Program-made: the position numbers and the translations under genes
Shown: piece by piece, positions 1 to 11,249 of the stretch
Layout: each line of letters opens with the position of its first letter
Position numbering within the stretch: position 1 is the stretch's first letter
NCBI GenBank assembly: GCA_020912385.1
Contig: CP087214.1
Coordinates: forward strand, 558,001 to 622,000
Source of the DNA: Neofusicoccum parvum
Lineage: Eukaryota; Ascomycota; Dothideomycetes; Botryosphaeriales; Botryosphaeriaceae
Direction: 5' to 3'
Length of the DNA stretch: 64,000 nt
Notes under the pieces: generated by a model
Told to the model about the DNA's origin: nothing
Databases searched by the model: none
Seen by the model: only the letters and a program-made list of their open reading frames with translations

Positions 1-349
1 TGGTGGGCGTAATGACCTCGCGGAAGCCGAAGAGCGGGTATTGCATGCGCAGAAAGTTGGCGAGCTTGTTGAACATAGCGGCGCCATTGGGAAGGAATAG
101 CGGCGAGCCGGGCGAGTAGAGGGAGGTGGTGAAGAGGTCCTGGGCAGTGCCCAGTTCACGATGGTCGGCGGGTGGCTTTGGCGGCTGGTCGGTCGTCGGG
201 TTTAGGGTCTGCGCGGGCGGAGAGGGCCGCGGAGCGGAACAGGAGCAGGCACGAGCCCAGGCTGCCGGGCGCAGGGGCAATTGAGGGCGTTGGGCTCTGC
301 CATAGCGGGCGATGTGCGAGAGGTGGAGCGGCGGGCGTCGTGCGGGCAT
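1..349 (-). CDS. MST1: Mitochondrial threonyl-tRNA synthetase, N-terminal part (cut by window edge)
   Basis: Only the first 116 codons are in the window; the gene continues past position 1. Reading from an ATG at 349, the first about 50 residues are rich in Arg, Ala and Pro with almost no acidic residues (begins MPARRPPLHLSHIARYGRAQ), as in a mitochondrial presequence. The catalytic-domain entry follows: HRELGTAQDLFTTS, SPGSPLFLPNGAAMFNKLANF and FGFREVITP. SPG-x-FFLP-x-G and G-F-x-EV-x-TP are the motif 1 region of class II threonyl-tRNA synthetases, and the short N-terminus without TGS/editing domains fits the mitochondrial (Mst1) rather than the cytosolic enzyme. The family charges mitochondrial tRNA-Thr. 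No intron is seen in this part. The organellar assignment rests on the presequence and lack of N-terminal extension. Confidence 0.85.
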   Translation of the reverse strand, partial: MPARRPPLHLSHIARYGRAQRPQLPLRPAAWARACSCSAPRPSPPAQTLNPTTDQPPKPPADHRELGTAQDLFTTSLYSPGSPLFLPNGAAMFNKLANFLRMQYPLFGFREVITPT

Positions 350-839
350 CGGGGCGGAGGTGCGGTCGAAAATCTGGGCGCGCTCACGACCAAGCACGGC
401 TGCGAGGGACGCGCCGGGGGAGCTTGGCTGCTCTAGTGCGGGCGGCTCGGCGCGTGACGTGACGTGAGGGCTGGCTGCACCGTGTGCCCTGCCACGACAA
501 CCACGCGCGGTACCTAGACGTGCCGCCAGCTTGCCCGCCGCTCCCAAGCCATGCCATCGCCTGCCTCGCCCTGCCTGGTCCTGCTGCTGGCTTACGGCCA
601 CTCTCGCGGACTCGTCCTCGCACACTGACCTTCCGCTCGTGCTTCGCTCGCCCACGTTCCACCTGCACTTTGCCACTCCGCCCGCCGCGCGCGCCCGCCG
701 CCCCGTCCACGCGCCCTGTTGGCGCGTTGTTTTCCGTGTCGCAAACTTGCTTGCTTGCCACCCACGCGTCATCGGCGCCCGCTGCACCTCCCGAGACCAC
801 CCCAGAGCGTCTGCCGCCCCCCGAGTGTTGAGCTGTATC
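350..839. other. Intergenic region between divergent genes
   Basis: This is the shared upstream region of the leftward ThrRS gene and the rightward gene starting at 840. It is GC-rich with C/T-rich tracts on the + strand between about 560 and 830. Open frames here lack ATG starts or homology, so I see no gene. Confidence 0.5.
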
Positions 840-2540
840 ATGAGCCGGGGGAAAGGCCGCGCCCGGACCACCGAGTTGAGCGAGTCGTGGGCTTCTCTGT
901 CATATGGCGACGACGACCACGACTTGGGACAGTCATCAGACCTAGACAGCGACGCTCCGCCCTCCGCAGACGCCCAGCGCACAACCAGGGGCTCGGCACG
1001 CACAACGCCAGCCGCAAGACGGGCTCAGAGCTCCAGCACCTACTCGGTTCCCACCACCCCCGCACCCCGCCTCCCATCGCGACGGACCGCTTCTCAGACC
1101 CCCGTGGAACCCGAGTTCGTCATGCCTTCCTCGCCGGATGGATCGTGGGCCGGCTCGCCGTTGCACAGCACACCTCGCTCCGCAAGGCGCGTTGCTCAAG
1201 CCATTGCTGAGGAGGACGAGCCCGCGGCCACCAGATCGCGGAAGCGCAGGTCGAGGCCTATGCAACGGGTCCCGCCCTCCGATGACCAGCGTGATTCCTC
1301 ATCTCCACTCGCCTCGCTGTGGGCAAACTTACTTGGCCCCGCTACCAACTACGTGATCTCGGTTCTGGCATTTGCCATGGATGTTTTGAAACCCCTCATC
1401 TCTCTTGCCGTCGCCGTTCTATTGTTTGCAACATTCCTGTCGTTCGCCAGGTCATGGCTTTCATCCAGCGTTTCCACCGCGCTGACCCCGATCTGCGCCC
1501 TGCCCGGCATGTCCCTGCTCAACCTGCCCTTCTGCGAATACCAGCAGAAGCCGACGCCTGCGTCCGGAGGCTCGGTAGAGTTTGACGAGCTTATGGCTGC
1601 TCAAGAGGCCTTCGATGAGATCGTCATATCGTCGACCCGGAACGAATGGCTCCCGGCAGACATGAAGAGCAGTGAAAACGTCATCCGGGACCTGAGGATG
1701 GTCGTACGGCATTCGAAGCTGCCATCGAAATCTGAGCTGGAGATGGAGTTCAACAACTTCATCGAGACAGCGAGACAAGCTTCGGATGATCTAAGCCGGT
1801 TCAACAGTCGGGTTGGTAGAGCTGTCGACAAAACACTCAGCACTACCCGCTGGACCATGCGAGTTATCGACGGCCTCGCAGAGAACGATTCCGGACGTGG
1901 TGCCATCGACCGCTTCCTCTGGGACAATGTTCTCTGGGCACTTTCGCCCTACAAATCACCACATGCCAAGCTGGTCGAGCAGTATCTTCAGCACACACAG
2001 ACAATCGAATCTGAAATCCAGGGACTCATTGTCCAGGCGACCACATTGCTGGGTATCCTGGACACTCTGGAAGACCAACTCGGCGCTATCCATGACATCT
2101 CAATCCGGGACGACAACACTCTCCAGGGAAAGCGTGAAGAACTATTTCTTCAGCTCTGGACAAAGCTGGGTGGCAACAGGTCAGATGTCAAGAAGCTTGA
2201 CCAAGAGATCCAGCTGCTCAAGAACATCAATACCTATCGCCGTTCGGCTGTTGCTCACGTTAGTTCTACCATGGTCAAGCTCCGGGCCATTGCCGCCCAC
2301 TTGGAGGATTTGCGAGAACGCGCCGCCGCCCCTGACGTCGTGGGCGTGGATGGAGAGATGCCTATTACTCTTCACATCGAAAACATTCAGCGCGGCCTAG
2401 ACAGACTCCAGGAGCTGCGTTCACAACAGATAAAGGGAAGGGATGAAAGCTACAGAAGAATCTTGGACGCTTCCAATGCTGGATCGTCCTTCCAGGAGGG
2501 CGGCGTCCCGAAAGATCGCATGATAGACGGAGAGAGTTGA
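840..2540 (+). CDS. Conserved-looking membrane protein with coiled-coil C-terminus, function unknown
   Basis: A single-exon gene of 566 codons. The open frame extends upstream to 531 without an ATG; the ATG at 840 is the first in frame and starts MSRGKGRARTTELSESWASL. Residues 1-155 are low in complexity and rich in Ser, Pro and Arg, including a basic stretch (SRKRRSRP). Two hydrophobic segments lie near residues 163-205 (NYVISVLAFAMDVLKPLISL then AVAVLLFATFLSFARSWL), followed by a short Cys-containing stretch. The C-terminal about 340 residues are hydrophilic, heptad-like and probably form coiled coils. Family not recognised; a nuclear-envelope or ER membrane protein is conceivable from the layout (basic disordered head, two TM segments, coiled coil), but that is inference. 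Confidence 0.75.
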   Translation: MSRGKGRARTTELSESWASLSYGDDDHDLGQSSDLDSDAPPSADAQRTTRGSARTTPAARRAQSSSTYSVPTTPAPRLPSRRTASQTPVEPEFVMPSSPDGSWAGSPLHSTPRSARRVAQAIAEEDEPAATRSRKRRSRPMQRVPPSDDQRDSSSPLASLWANLLGPATNYVISVLAFAMDVLKPLISLAVAVLLFATFLSFARSWLSSSVSTALTPICALPGMSLLNLPFCEYQQKPTPASGGSVEFDELMAAQEAFDEIVISSTRNEWLPADMKSSENVIRDLRMVVRHSKLPSKSELEMEFNNFIETARQASDDLSRFNSRVGRAVDKTLSTTRWTMRVIDGLAENDSGRGAIDRFLWDNVLWALSPYKSPHAKLVEQYLQHTQTIESEIQGLIVQATTLLGILDTLEDQLGAIHDISIRDDNTLQGKREELFLQLWTKLGGNRSDVKKLDQEIQLLKNINTYRRSAVAHVSSTMVKLRAIAAHLEDLRERAAAPDVVGVDGEMPITLHIENIQRGLDRLQELRSQQIKGRDESYRRILDASNAGSSFQEGGVPKDRMIDGES

Positions 2541-3117
2541 GTTTTGTCACGCTCATAATGTTCATGCGTTGTCTGGTCCTTGGTTACGATGTTCGCGAAC
2601 GGATTGGGATACACTCAGGAGCTTGGAAACGTGGCGTCATGGTTAACGGCTTGATAATCCTTTGGAGACATACCCCTAGTGTACATGTAGCATCCATTCA
2701 TCCTTTTCTCTGCTTCGGTTTCGTCTTCTCATATGTGCCCCATCTACGAGTCTATTCATATGTTCCGTTTAGTTTGGCTTAGACTTGGCTCTCAATGTGA
2801 CCTGTCATGACAGCGACGTCTGCAGTCTCTGAAATCCTCTGAAGCTATCGTTTGGGGCAGCACCACCACTGTAGGGGGTTTTACCGGTCATCTAGGTGCA
2901 TCCGCACCAGGTATTCTGCTCGTTCACATCTAGGTGGGTGGCGCAGCTTCTCATAAGTTAGTCCAGACTCTCAAGGCGAGCCTTTAAAGTCAGATCGCGT
3001 AGTCGAAGCGTGCAGCGGCACATTCTACGCGAAATCATCCCTACTCTGGTTTCGTTAGGCTCAGACTCTCACCTTGTGTGGTTCCCTCGCTCCTCCGCGC
3101 CGCAAAAGCGGAAGTGT
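2541..3117. other. Non-coding, downstream of the gene ending at 2540
   Basis: AT-richer than the flanking gene; probably holds the 3' UTR. I see no convincing ORF or RNA gene. Confidence 0.5.
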
Positions 3118-4078
3118 TTAGCAACGTGACCCCCACGACCGCCAGCGCGGTTCGGGACACATCATTGCCAGCTTCAAAACCTTCCGTGTGGTTGCTCTAC
3201 TCTCCATGCCATTTTTGCTTGCAATGACGACAACGAAATCGACAATCCCCTCAAAGCTATACCACCAGCGATTTCCGGCTTGCGGAAGGACGGCACAATC
3301 ATGCGCACCTGGCTGGCTGGGGCCTTGCCCAATGAGTTCCGCAAGAACAACTGCATGAAAGTCAGCTCGGGCGCCACTGCCGGCATCGGCCGCCAAACGC
3401 TCAACATCAGCAACGAGTACTGGCAGTGGCTGAAGGAAACCGAGTCGCCCCCTTCGTGCGCAGCTCTTGGACGCCGTGATATACTGTGCGACGAAGAGCA
3501 TAACAAGCACGACCACTCACAGGATGGTTGCCGTGGAATTTTATGTACGAACGGATGGATGGATGAGCGTCACTTCCCCATGTGGTTGACGGACAGTGGA
3601 ATCTCAAAGCACAACGCCAACTGGTGCTCGGGGCATACGAAAAGGAACGGCTATTTCCGAGCGATTGAGTGCTCACGTTATGAAGAACTACTCGGGTGGT
3701 GGGCCCGGAACAATGCGAAGCACGATACTAATGCTGCTCGGAGCCTGCGAAAACGGACAACTTCCCGCAAATCGAATGCTTACGTCATGAAGAAATACTC
3801 GGATGGTGGGTCTGGAACAATGCGAAGCACAATACTAACTGCTGCTCGGAGCCTGCGAAGACGGACAACAACTTCCCGCAAATCGGATGCCCACGTCATG
3901 AAGAATCACTCGGGTGGTTTTGTACCACTCGAACGTGTGCATGAACTGGTTCGGCCGGTCAGCCCTGCCTCACGGTGAACTGTGGCTTCTTCCAGGAGTC
4001 CATGCTCAATGGTGCTTGTTGACAGATGCTGAACATCCCGACTGGTGTGTGTTGGGGAGAAGCGCGAGTGGCTGACTG
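3118..4078 (+). pseudogene. Possible decayed coding locus containing a tandem repeat
   Basis: A 232-codon frame (3280-3978) is open but behaves like a relic. Its second half is a tandem repeat whose copies lie in different frames because the units differ by 4 bp. In a second frame, copy 2 runs on past 3978 to a stop near 4075 and gives Cys- and Trp-rich protein (NTNCCSEPAKTDNNFPQIG, then FCTTRTCMNWFGRSALPHGE). That suggests the coding phase was once the other one. No domain is recognised, no clean start or splice sites were found, and the first half (3118-3290) has frame breaks. Alternatives are a multi-exon gene whose introns I could not place, or non-coding repeat DNA. Confidence 0.25.
3671..3926 (+). 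repeat. Tandem repeat, about 107-111 bp unit, 2.3 copies
   Basis: Copy 1 is 3671-3777 (107 bp), copy 2 is 3778-3888 (111 bp) and a partial copy 3 is 3889-3926. Shared blocks include ACGT-ATGAAGAA near each start, GGAACAATGCGAAGCAC in the middle, and CTGCTCGGAGCCTGCGAA then CTTCCCGCAAATCG near the end. The copies are clearly related but have point differences and small indels, so the duplication is not very recent. Confidence 0.85.
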
Positions 4079-6104
4079 TGGCTGACGCTCTCTGGTGGGA
4101 AGGACATTTTCATGCCCATGTACTCTGCAAGATCAAGCAGAACCAGCGGTACTGGTGTTCTTCGGGAGCGTTGGGGTTGATTTTCGTGCCGGACGATGGC
4201 TTGCACCTTCTCGTTGGTGTTCGGCGTGAGTACCTTCTTACATAGCTGGTGACAATAGATTAATTGTAGCTTGTCTGCGGGGAAACCGAGACAAGCTACA
4301 AACCACTGCAAGGTCTTGAATCCGTGATCCTGTGAGCCCTCCACCTCTTCGTTTGACTTTGCTTCGCACGACGAGGGAGAAAAAGGCAGAACCATGCTTC
4401 GCGAGACGTGTGTACCGAGGCTAGCCGCTCCATGACGCGTACCGGACAAAAAATCATATCGACGGCGTGTTAACATGGACGATGGTGTGAGACAATCAAT
4501 TCTCCCGTGATGGCGCTGGGAAATCGAGATGAGCAGGCTCGGAGCCAGCCGAAGGTCGCAGCGCGCGGCTCTTCTCCAGGCGGCAACAACGAGCCGTGAA
4601 AACTCTGCCGTCGGACGATTCGTATGCGGTGGTCCTGCATGGGAGAGAGACACGGCGCAAGGGACGGAAGGTCAAGCATGCTCATCGCTCCCGTTCGAGG
4701 CAAGCCGGACTGCTGCCGAGCCGGACGCACAGCGCACGCGACGCGCAGTCCGCCGGCGCCACCGCCATATGGCGAGCATCAGCTGAGGGACGGCGTTGCG
4801 CTTCAGGTGGTTTGCTGCTGCTTTTGCGCCGCGTGGCGGCCAGGAACGAGCAGAGATGGAGGGCCAGCGAGGCAAAATGCAGCCGGCGCTGAAGCACGTC
4901 AGCGAATGAGCAGCAGCCGGCGGCAGCGGCACTGCCATCCTGCGCCGGGCGCCGACTCACGCCGCTGACTCCGGCTTGGACCATTAGGTAAAGCAAATGG
5001 CGCAGAGTGGGATAGGTTTAATTGACGAGAGCGGCGGAGCTGCCTCTAGGGTGCGTTCCGCCACGCTTGGCGACTGTGGAGGCGCGATCATCGGGAAACT
5101 TGCCGCGCTACGCCCTGCGGGCTCGGCGGCCACATGTCGTCCACCGTTGCCGTCCCTCGCTGCGGTGCCGTGGTGTCGTTCACGCGCCGTGGCAGGGTTG
5201 CAGCCCAGGTCGGCGGGACGCAGCCCTCAACGGCAGATAAGAGTCACGGCGCCAGCGCAACACCGGCCACAGCGGCCGGCAGCAGACGATAGCGCAGCAC
5301 CCAGCGGCCCTCAGGTCACGTGCCGCGCGGACTGGCCGCAAGCGACTACCAGGATGCCCAACGGAGGGATGGCGAACCCTGCAGCCGTGTCCGGCCTGCC
5401 CTGAATCGAGGGCGCAACGACGACACCGCAGGCCCGCTGCTGGGCGCCGGCGCGCGCCAACCACGGCCCCGCGGCACTCAGTCGCCAGCCCCAACACCAA
5501 CGGGAGCACACCACCCGCCGCAGCGCCGTTCAGCGGCAGCGGTGGCAGCCTGGCCGCCGATGTCAGCCAAGGCGCGTGCTGCTCTGCCCCGGCGGCGCCC
5601 CAGCTCCACTCCCGCCCAGCACGTTGCGCAGACCTCCACTGCGCGACCCCATCCCACGTCGCATCGCCGCAAGTCGCGCATGCCGTACGTGAGAGAGTTA
5701 GGCCCGCCCCGCCGCCGCGCGCCGGGTCCACGGCATCCTGGCTGCGCTTGTCCTGACTGCCTGCTGCCCATCCATTCCTTTAAAGCCCGCATTCCCAGCC
5801 TGCCTGCCCCGGCGCAGACTCCCCGCTCGCCCCAGGCATTCAGCTACCGACAACCAAGAAACTCGTCCCTGCGCCTCCCAGCGTGCCCCGAAGTGAAGGT
5901 GAAGCTGTGATGCGCTCGCCCGCCGCCGTCTGCACCTCCCGCCCCCACGACCTCTGCGTCTGCATCTGCACCTGAACACCGCCGCCATCCAGCCTGCCCG
6001 AAGCGACTGCCTGTGACTGCGCCCACTGCAACACCTCGAGCCCCCCGTCCCAAACGCAGCTCTCCCGCCGAAATCCCACGCGCCACCGGCTCTTGCGCGC
6101 CAGG
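3979..6104. other. Long intergenic region and leader of the MFS gene
   Basis: About 2.1 kb with no gene I can support. It becomes very GC-rich from about 4500 and is C-rich on the + strand from 5300 to 6100, which produces many overlapping spurious frames on both strands. The last few hundred bases are presumably promoter and 5' UTR of the transporter starting at 6105. Confidence 0.5.
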
Positions 6105-8127
6105 ATGCCGTACTTCCTCAACCCGTTCCACAAGCACGACGTCTCGGAGTTTCCGGGCGTGCTGGTGCCGCTCGCCTCGGCGCCGCACCGCCGCTCGTCC
6201 GTCGTCTCGAAGACGGAGTCGCCTGACGATGCCGCCGAGAAGTCGACCGGCAGCAGCTCGTGGTCCGGCGGCATGACCGTCGAGGCCCTCAAGGCGGAGA
6301 TTGATGCTGATCTGGCAGCAGGCGGCGTGAACACCGCATATGACCGTACGTGCTGAACGGCCCTCCGTCGCCCCGGCGGAGGGCTGTTGGTTCGATACCG
6401 TTTCGCTCTCCTCTCTCTTGTCCCCTCCCCCACGTGACGTAAGAGTTTCAGATCTGACCGCGCAACCTCTAGGCAAGTCCAAGGTCATCAACAAGGCTAT
6501 CCAGGACATCGGCATGGGCCGCTACCAATGGGAGCTTTTTGCTCTCTGCGGCTTCGGTTGGACCGCCGACAACCTGTGGCTCCAGGTGCGTGCCAGCCTT
6601 GCGCGGCCCGCGCTCTCCTTGTGTGCTGACGGGCAGCTAGGGCGTCGCTCTTACCCTTCCCAAGCTCACCGCCGAGTTTGGCATCGACAGCAACACGATC
6701 CGCTACACGACGCTGTCTCTCTTCACGGGGCTGTGCATCGGCGCCAGCTTCTGGGGCATTGCGTCTGATATCATCGGCCGCCGGCTTGCCTTCAACGCCA
6801 CTCTGTTCATCGCCGGCGCCTTCGGCCTGGCCGCCGGTGGTGGCCACAGCTGGGTCGCCACGTGCTCCCTGTTTGCCTGCCTTGGCGCCGGCGTGGGCGG
6901 GAATCTGCCTGTCGACGGAGCCTTGTTCCTCGAGTTTCTGCCGTTCGCGAGCGGGAACCTGCTGACGCTGCTGAGTGTGTGGTGGCCGGTTGGACAGTTG
7001 ATAGCCTCGCTGAGTAAATCCCCGGGTTCCGCCCTTGCTTTTGGAGTTCTCGCGCGCTGACCAATGGCAGTCGCCTGGGGGTTTATTCCCAACTACTCTT
7101 GCGCTGACGACACGCCTTCCTGCCGTCTGGAGCCCGACTTTCCTGGCTGCTGCACGAAGGACAACAACTGGGGCTGGCGTTACTTTGTCATCACCCAAGG
7201 AGCCATCACCTTCTCCATGTTCGTTGCCCGCTTCTTCCTTTTCCATCTCTTCGAGTCCCCCAAGTTCCTCCTCTCCCGTGGCAGGCAGTCCGAGGCGGTT
7301 GCCGTCGTCCATGGCATCGCGTACCACAACAAGGCCAAGACCTGGTTGACCGAGGAGATCCTCAACGAGGTTGGCGGTGATCCGGAAGTTGTCCAGGACG
7401 ACAAGCTCGGCACGGTCGAGCTCGTCAAGCGCAACCTGTCCAAGTTCAGTGGCTCCCGCATCGGCCCGCTCTTCAATGGCTGGAAGCTCAGCGTCACGAC
7501 GGCGCTCATCTGGTTCATGTGGGCGACCATTGGCATGGGCTACCCGCTGTTCAACGCCTTCCTGCCGCAGTATCTCGCCAATTCCAGCAACTCGGACGGT
7601 TCGACGACCTCGACGTACACCGCCTACCGCAACTACGTCATCACGTCTGTGGTCGGCGTGCCCGGCAGCATCATCGCGTGCTACACGGTCGACATCAAGT
7701 ACGTCGGCCGCAAAGGAACCATGGCCATCAGCACCCTGCTCAGCGGAATCTTCCTCTACCTCTTCACCCTCAACAGCGATTCCAACTACCAGCTCATCTT
7801 CTCCTCGCTCGAGGCTTTCTTCCAGAACATCATGTACGTTGGCCCCTCCCTTCTCTTTCGCTCTCGGCTCCTCTAACGCGGAACCACAGGTACGGCGTCC
7901 TCTACGCCTACACGCCCGAGGTCTTCCCTGCGCCCAACCGCGGCACGGGCACGGGCATCGCGTCGTTCCTGAACCGCATCACGGGTCTCTGCGCGCCGAT
8001 CGTGGCCATCAACGCCGGGGCGGCGAACCCAAGCGGGCCGGTGTACGCGTCCGGAGCGCTGTTCCTGGCGGCGTTTGTGGCGATGCTGCTGCTGCCGATC
8101 GAGACGCGCGGGAGGCAGAGCCTGTAA
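6105..8127 (+). CDS. MFS transporter, SV2-like/sugar-transporter family
   Basis: Five exons: 6105-6345, 6473-6585, 6641-7013, 7071-7833 and 7890-8127, giving 575 residues. All junctions are GT...AG with CTGAC/CTAAC branch sites and keep phase. The N-terminus (MPYFLNPFHKHDVSEFPGVL) is cytosolic. MFS signatures follow: the loop 2-3 motif SDIIGRRLAFNATLFIAG, a mid-protein FESPKFLLSRGR like sugar porters, and a C-terminal YTPEVFPAPNRGTGTGIA close to the PE[V/L]FPT-x-x-RG-x-G motif of SV2-like/organic-cation members. About 12 membrane segments are present, with a Cys-rich extracellular loop (CADDTPSCRLEPDFPGCC). It should be a plasma-membrane permease; the substrate cannot be told from sequence. 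Confidence 0.88.
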
Positions 8128-9591
8128 GGCGTGGCAACGGGAAGTGTTGGTCTTTCGCTCGATACCCAAAAGTGCAAAAAACGGTGATGCGGTCGTTTTG
8201 GAATGCCGGCGGCGGCGGGGTGGTCGGTGGTGGGAAAAACGACCTGGGCGGCTGGACGTGTAGGCCGATGGTGTGATATGAGGCGGCCATGAAGTAATGC
8301 AGGATATGGATACCACATGCAGTAAAGAGGCCCCAGTGGGCGAAGGACTCGGATTGGTTCTGTTGCGTTTGCCAATTGCCGCTTTCAGTCAACGGACCCC
8401 AAGGGATGACAAATGGAAACCGTCTATTACTTAATGGAGTCGGGAAGCGAGGCTGTGGGTGTGTCTACTCTTATAGAGCTGCTGCGCGACGTCTTATTGT
8501 TTAAAGAGAGTAGAGACGCCCGCTTGATGTGCATCAGTTTGGCCACGATGACGGAGGTGGAATTGACGAATGAGGTCCTTGGAGGCTTCGGGTGATGGTC
8601 ACGAGACCGTAAGCAATGACCACCTCCGGCCTCGAGAAAACTACGCAGTGCCCGGTACACGGCTCTGATGTTTTCTCGTCCTCATGCAAGGAACGCTATT
8701 GATCGGAAGCCCTCCGCCAACCCTGCCGCACGATTCGTTGCCACAGCTCCTGGGTTCTTCAAAATTCCGGGGCCAGCATTCTCGTCAGACACCACACACC
8801 CAACCCCGTTTCTCCCTCTGGTCCGACCACCCATTCCGGGATACACTACGTAGTACATCACGAAGGCTTGGCTGGAATGTTGAACAGAAGCTCAATGGGG
8901 CAATCTCGGCGGCATGAGTAGGTGTCACCGGTGAGACGATTCGAGGGCGGTGATCTCGAGCGAGTTTTCCAGCAAGCAGGACCACTTTTCTGTCTCTGTT
9001 TATAGCCGCCGCTCTTCCGGGCCCCTGGGGAATCTCCCCGTGAGTTCCTCAATTGCTGCGCTACGTGACACTGAGCTGAACAATGTCAAGTCCGGAGAGA
9101 AGAATGCTCGAATGCGCGCTCATTGGCCAATTGAATACGCCCGCAACACCACCGATCGCCCGGGACGTCAAGCGACTCCAGCGTCGTCTATAACCACCAA
9201 CCTCAAGGAAGGCGCTGCTGCTGCAAGACAGCGTTGATAAGATCAGCTGCAGTTCCTGGAGCCCTGGACGAATCGGAAACATACCGACTGGTCTGAGCTC
9301 CACGAGTCGTAGAAATCAGCTCATGGGCGACGGCATCTTCCCCATCCGCGCCGCAGTGCATCGACCCCTATCGTCGAGGCGGCGCAGAAGGCAGGGTGCA
9401 GCCGCCAAATAAACCGCATCCGCCGCCGCAGGCTGAAGACCCTTCACTTTTCGGCCCCCAAGCAGATACACGCGTGCCCTGCCAATCAGTGCTTCCCGCA
9501 GCGACGCCCAGCAACCGGCCAGGACATCGCCTTCCCTCGCCCACCAGCCCGCCCACCAGCCCGCCCACAGAACCCCGCCATACCACCAACA
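8128..9591. other. Intergenic region
   Basis: About 1.46 kb between two rightward genes. Small frames on both strands show no recognisable protein features. The last 200 bases are C/A-rich, as expected for a leader of the dehydrogenase gene. Confidence 0.5.
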
Positions 9592-10913
9592 ATGTCGTCC
9601 GGCTCCCCCTACATCATCGACCCCTCCAGCCACGCGAACCTCAAGGGCAAAGTCGTCGTGGTGAGCGGTACGCACCTCCCCGCCCATTGACCTCCCCATC
9701 CCCTGCAAACCCGCCATGAAACGAAACCCTCGCGGCGGTTGCTCCCGCGCGATCCCACACCAACCCACGGTCCCCACACCCACAAACCCCCAACCCCTAC
9801 GTCATCCATCCACCCGCCCCATCCCCCCCAAAAAAAAAGTAAAAAAAAAACATAAAAAATTCCTCCATCAAAACTAACCAGCCCCCGCAGGCGCCGCCAA
9901 CGGCATCGGCGCCGCCCTCACGCGCGCCCTCCACGCCCACGGCGCCTCCATCGCCCTCGGCGACACCGACAGCGCCGCCGGGACCGCCCTCGCCGCGTCC
10001 CTCCCCGGCACGCTCTTCGCGGCGACGGACGTGACGTCGTACGCGTCGGTCGTCGACCTCTTCCGCTCCGCGCGCGCCGCGTTCGGGCGCGTCGACGGCG
10101 CGGTGGCGTGCGCGGGCGTGCTGGAGCGCGGGGCGTGGTTCACGAAGGCGGATGGGGTGGGGGCGCTGGATGTCGCGGCGGTGGAGGAGGGGCCCGGGAG
10201 CGAGGGGACGGTGGGGGTGAATTTGATGGGGGCGTTGTATTTTGCGAGGGTGGCGGCGGGGTATCTTGCTGAGGGGGAGGGGGATAGGGCGTTGGTGTTG
10301 GTGAGCAGTGCGGCGGGGTTTAGGGAGAGTCCGGGGTTGCCGGTTTATCAGGTGGGTTTGTTGGTTTTTTTTTTTCCTTGGGAGGGTACGAGGAGCGGTG
10401 CGGAGTGGCTGCAACGCGATGAGAGATGGGATTGAGAGACTCCCTCTCATCAGCGTTCCTTCTTCTCCTTCTTCTTCTTCTTCTTCTTCCCCCTTTCCCT
10501 CCTCCTACACCCCCTCCACTAACACACACCCCCAGACCACCAAAACCGCCATCCTCGGCCTCAACCGCAACCTCTCCCTCACGCTCCACCCATCCACCGG
10601 CATCCGCACCAACGTCATCCTGCCCGCCATGACCGAGACCGGCATGGTGGGCCCGGCGGCGGCGGCGTTCCGGGCGGCCGGCCTGGCCGTCAACACGGCC
10701 GACGAGGTGGCGGCGTACATGGTCGACGTGCTGGCGCGGCCGACGCGCAACGGGCGGCCGCTGAACGGGCTGGCCGTGTACGTCGAGGGCGCCCGCGGCT
10801 GGGAGATCGAGGAGGGCCTGAAGGCGACGATGCCGCAGTGGCTGGGCGAGGAGCCGACGGCGAGGATCGAGGAGGACGCCAGGGTCGTGGCGGCGGGGAT
10901 GTGGGCGAAGTGA
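9592..10913 (+). CDS. Short-chain dehydrogenase/reductase (SDR)
   Basis: Three exons: 9592-9667, 9891-10351 and 10536-10913, giving 304 residues. The Rossmann glycine motif is VSGAANGIGAAL at about residues 24-35, with D at the end of beta 2 (ALGDTD), which suggests NAD preference. A DVTSY block follows, then the catalytic residues: Ser165 (VSSAAG), Tyr178 and Lys182 in VYQTTK, the last split across the second intron. This is a classical SDR, most like the 15-hydroxyprostaglandin-dehydrogenase-type fungal oxidoreductases; substrate unknown. Both introns are unusually low in complexity: intron 1 has two A-runs near 9830-9860, and intron 2 has a T-run near 10366 and a CTT repeat near 10463-10488. 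The ATG chosen is the first in frame and sits in an ACAATG context. Confidence 0.88.
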
Positions 10914-11249
10914 AGGGGGAGGGGGCTGGTGGGAGGGACGGGAGATTGCTTTGGGAGAGTTTGGACGAGGATGAGATCCAGAGAGGAGAACGTTACGGAC
11001 ATTCAGTAATCTATTATTTGCGACGAACGTCGATTGGTCCGGGTCTCATGATTTCTGCAGCACTGTCGCAGCAGCAGCACCACCGGTTGCAAAGAGTGAC
11101 GCATCGAATTGACCGGCAAGGTCTCTCCCCATCAAATATCAAAACCCCGTGGTATCTTCAGCGCAAAGCAGATCCCCTCCACCAAAAAGAAAAAAAACCC
11201 TCCACCGTCTCACGAGCGCCTAAAAGCAGCCCACCGTCTCCATTCCCCC
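10914..11249. other. Convergent 3' region
   Basis: 336 bp between the rightward SDR and the leftward DUR3 gene, holding both 3' ends. No gene seen. Confidence 0.5.

Noticed and set aside
3280..3978. 232-codon + frame as an intact gene
   Set aside because: Half of it is a tandem repeat read in inconsistent phases; treated as a possible relic instead.
4006..4653. 215-codon - frame
   Set aside because: No recognisable features; downstream of decayed repeat DNA.
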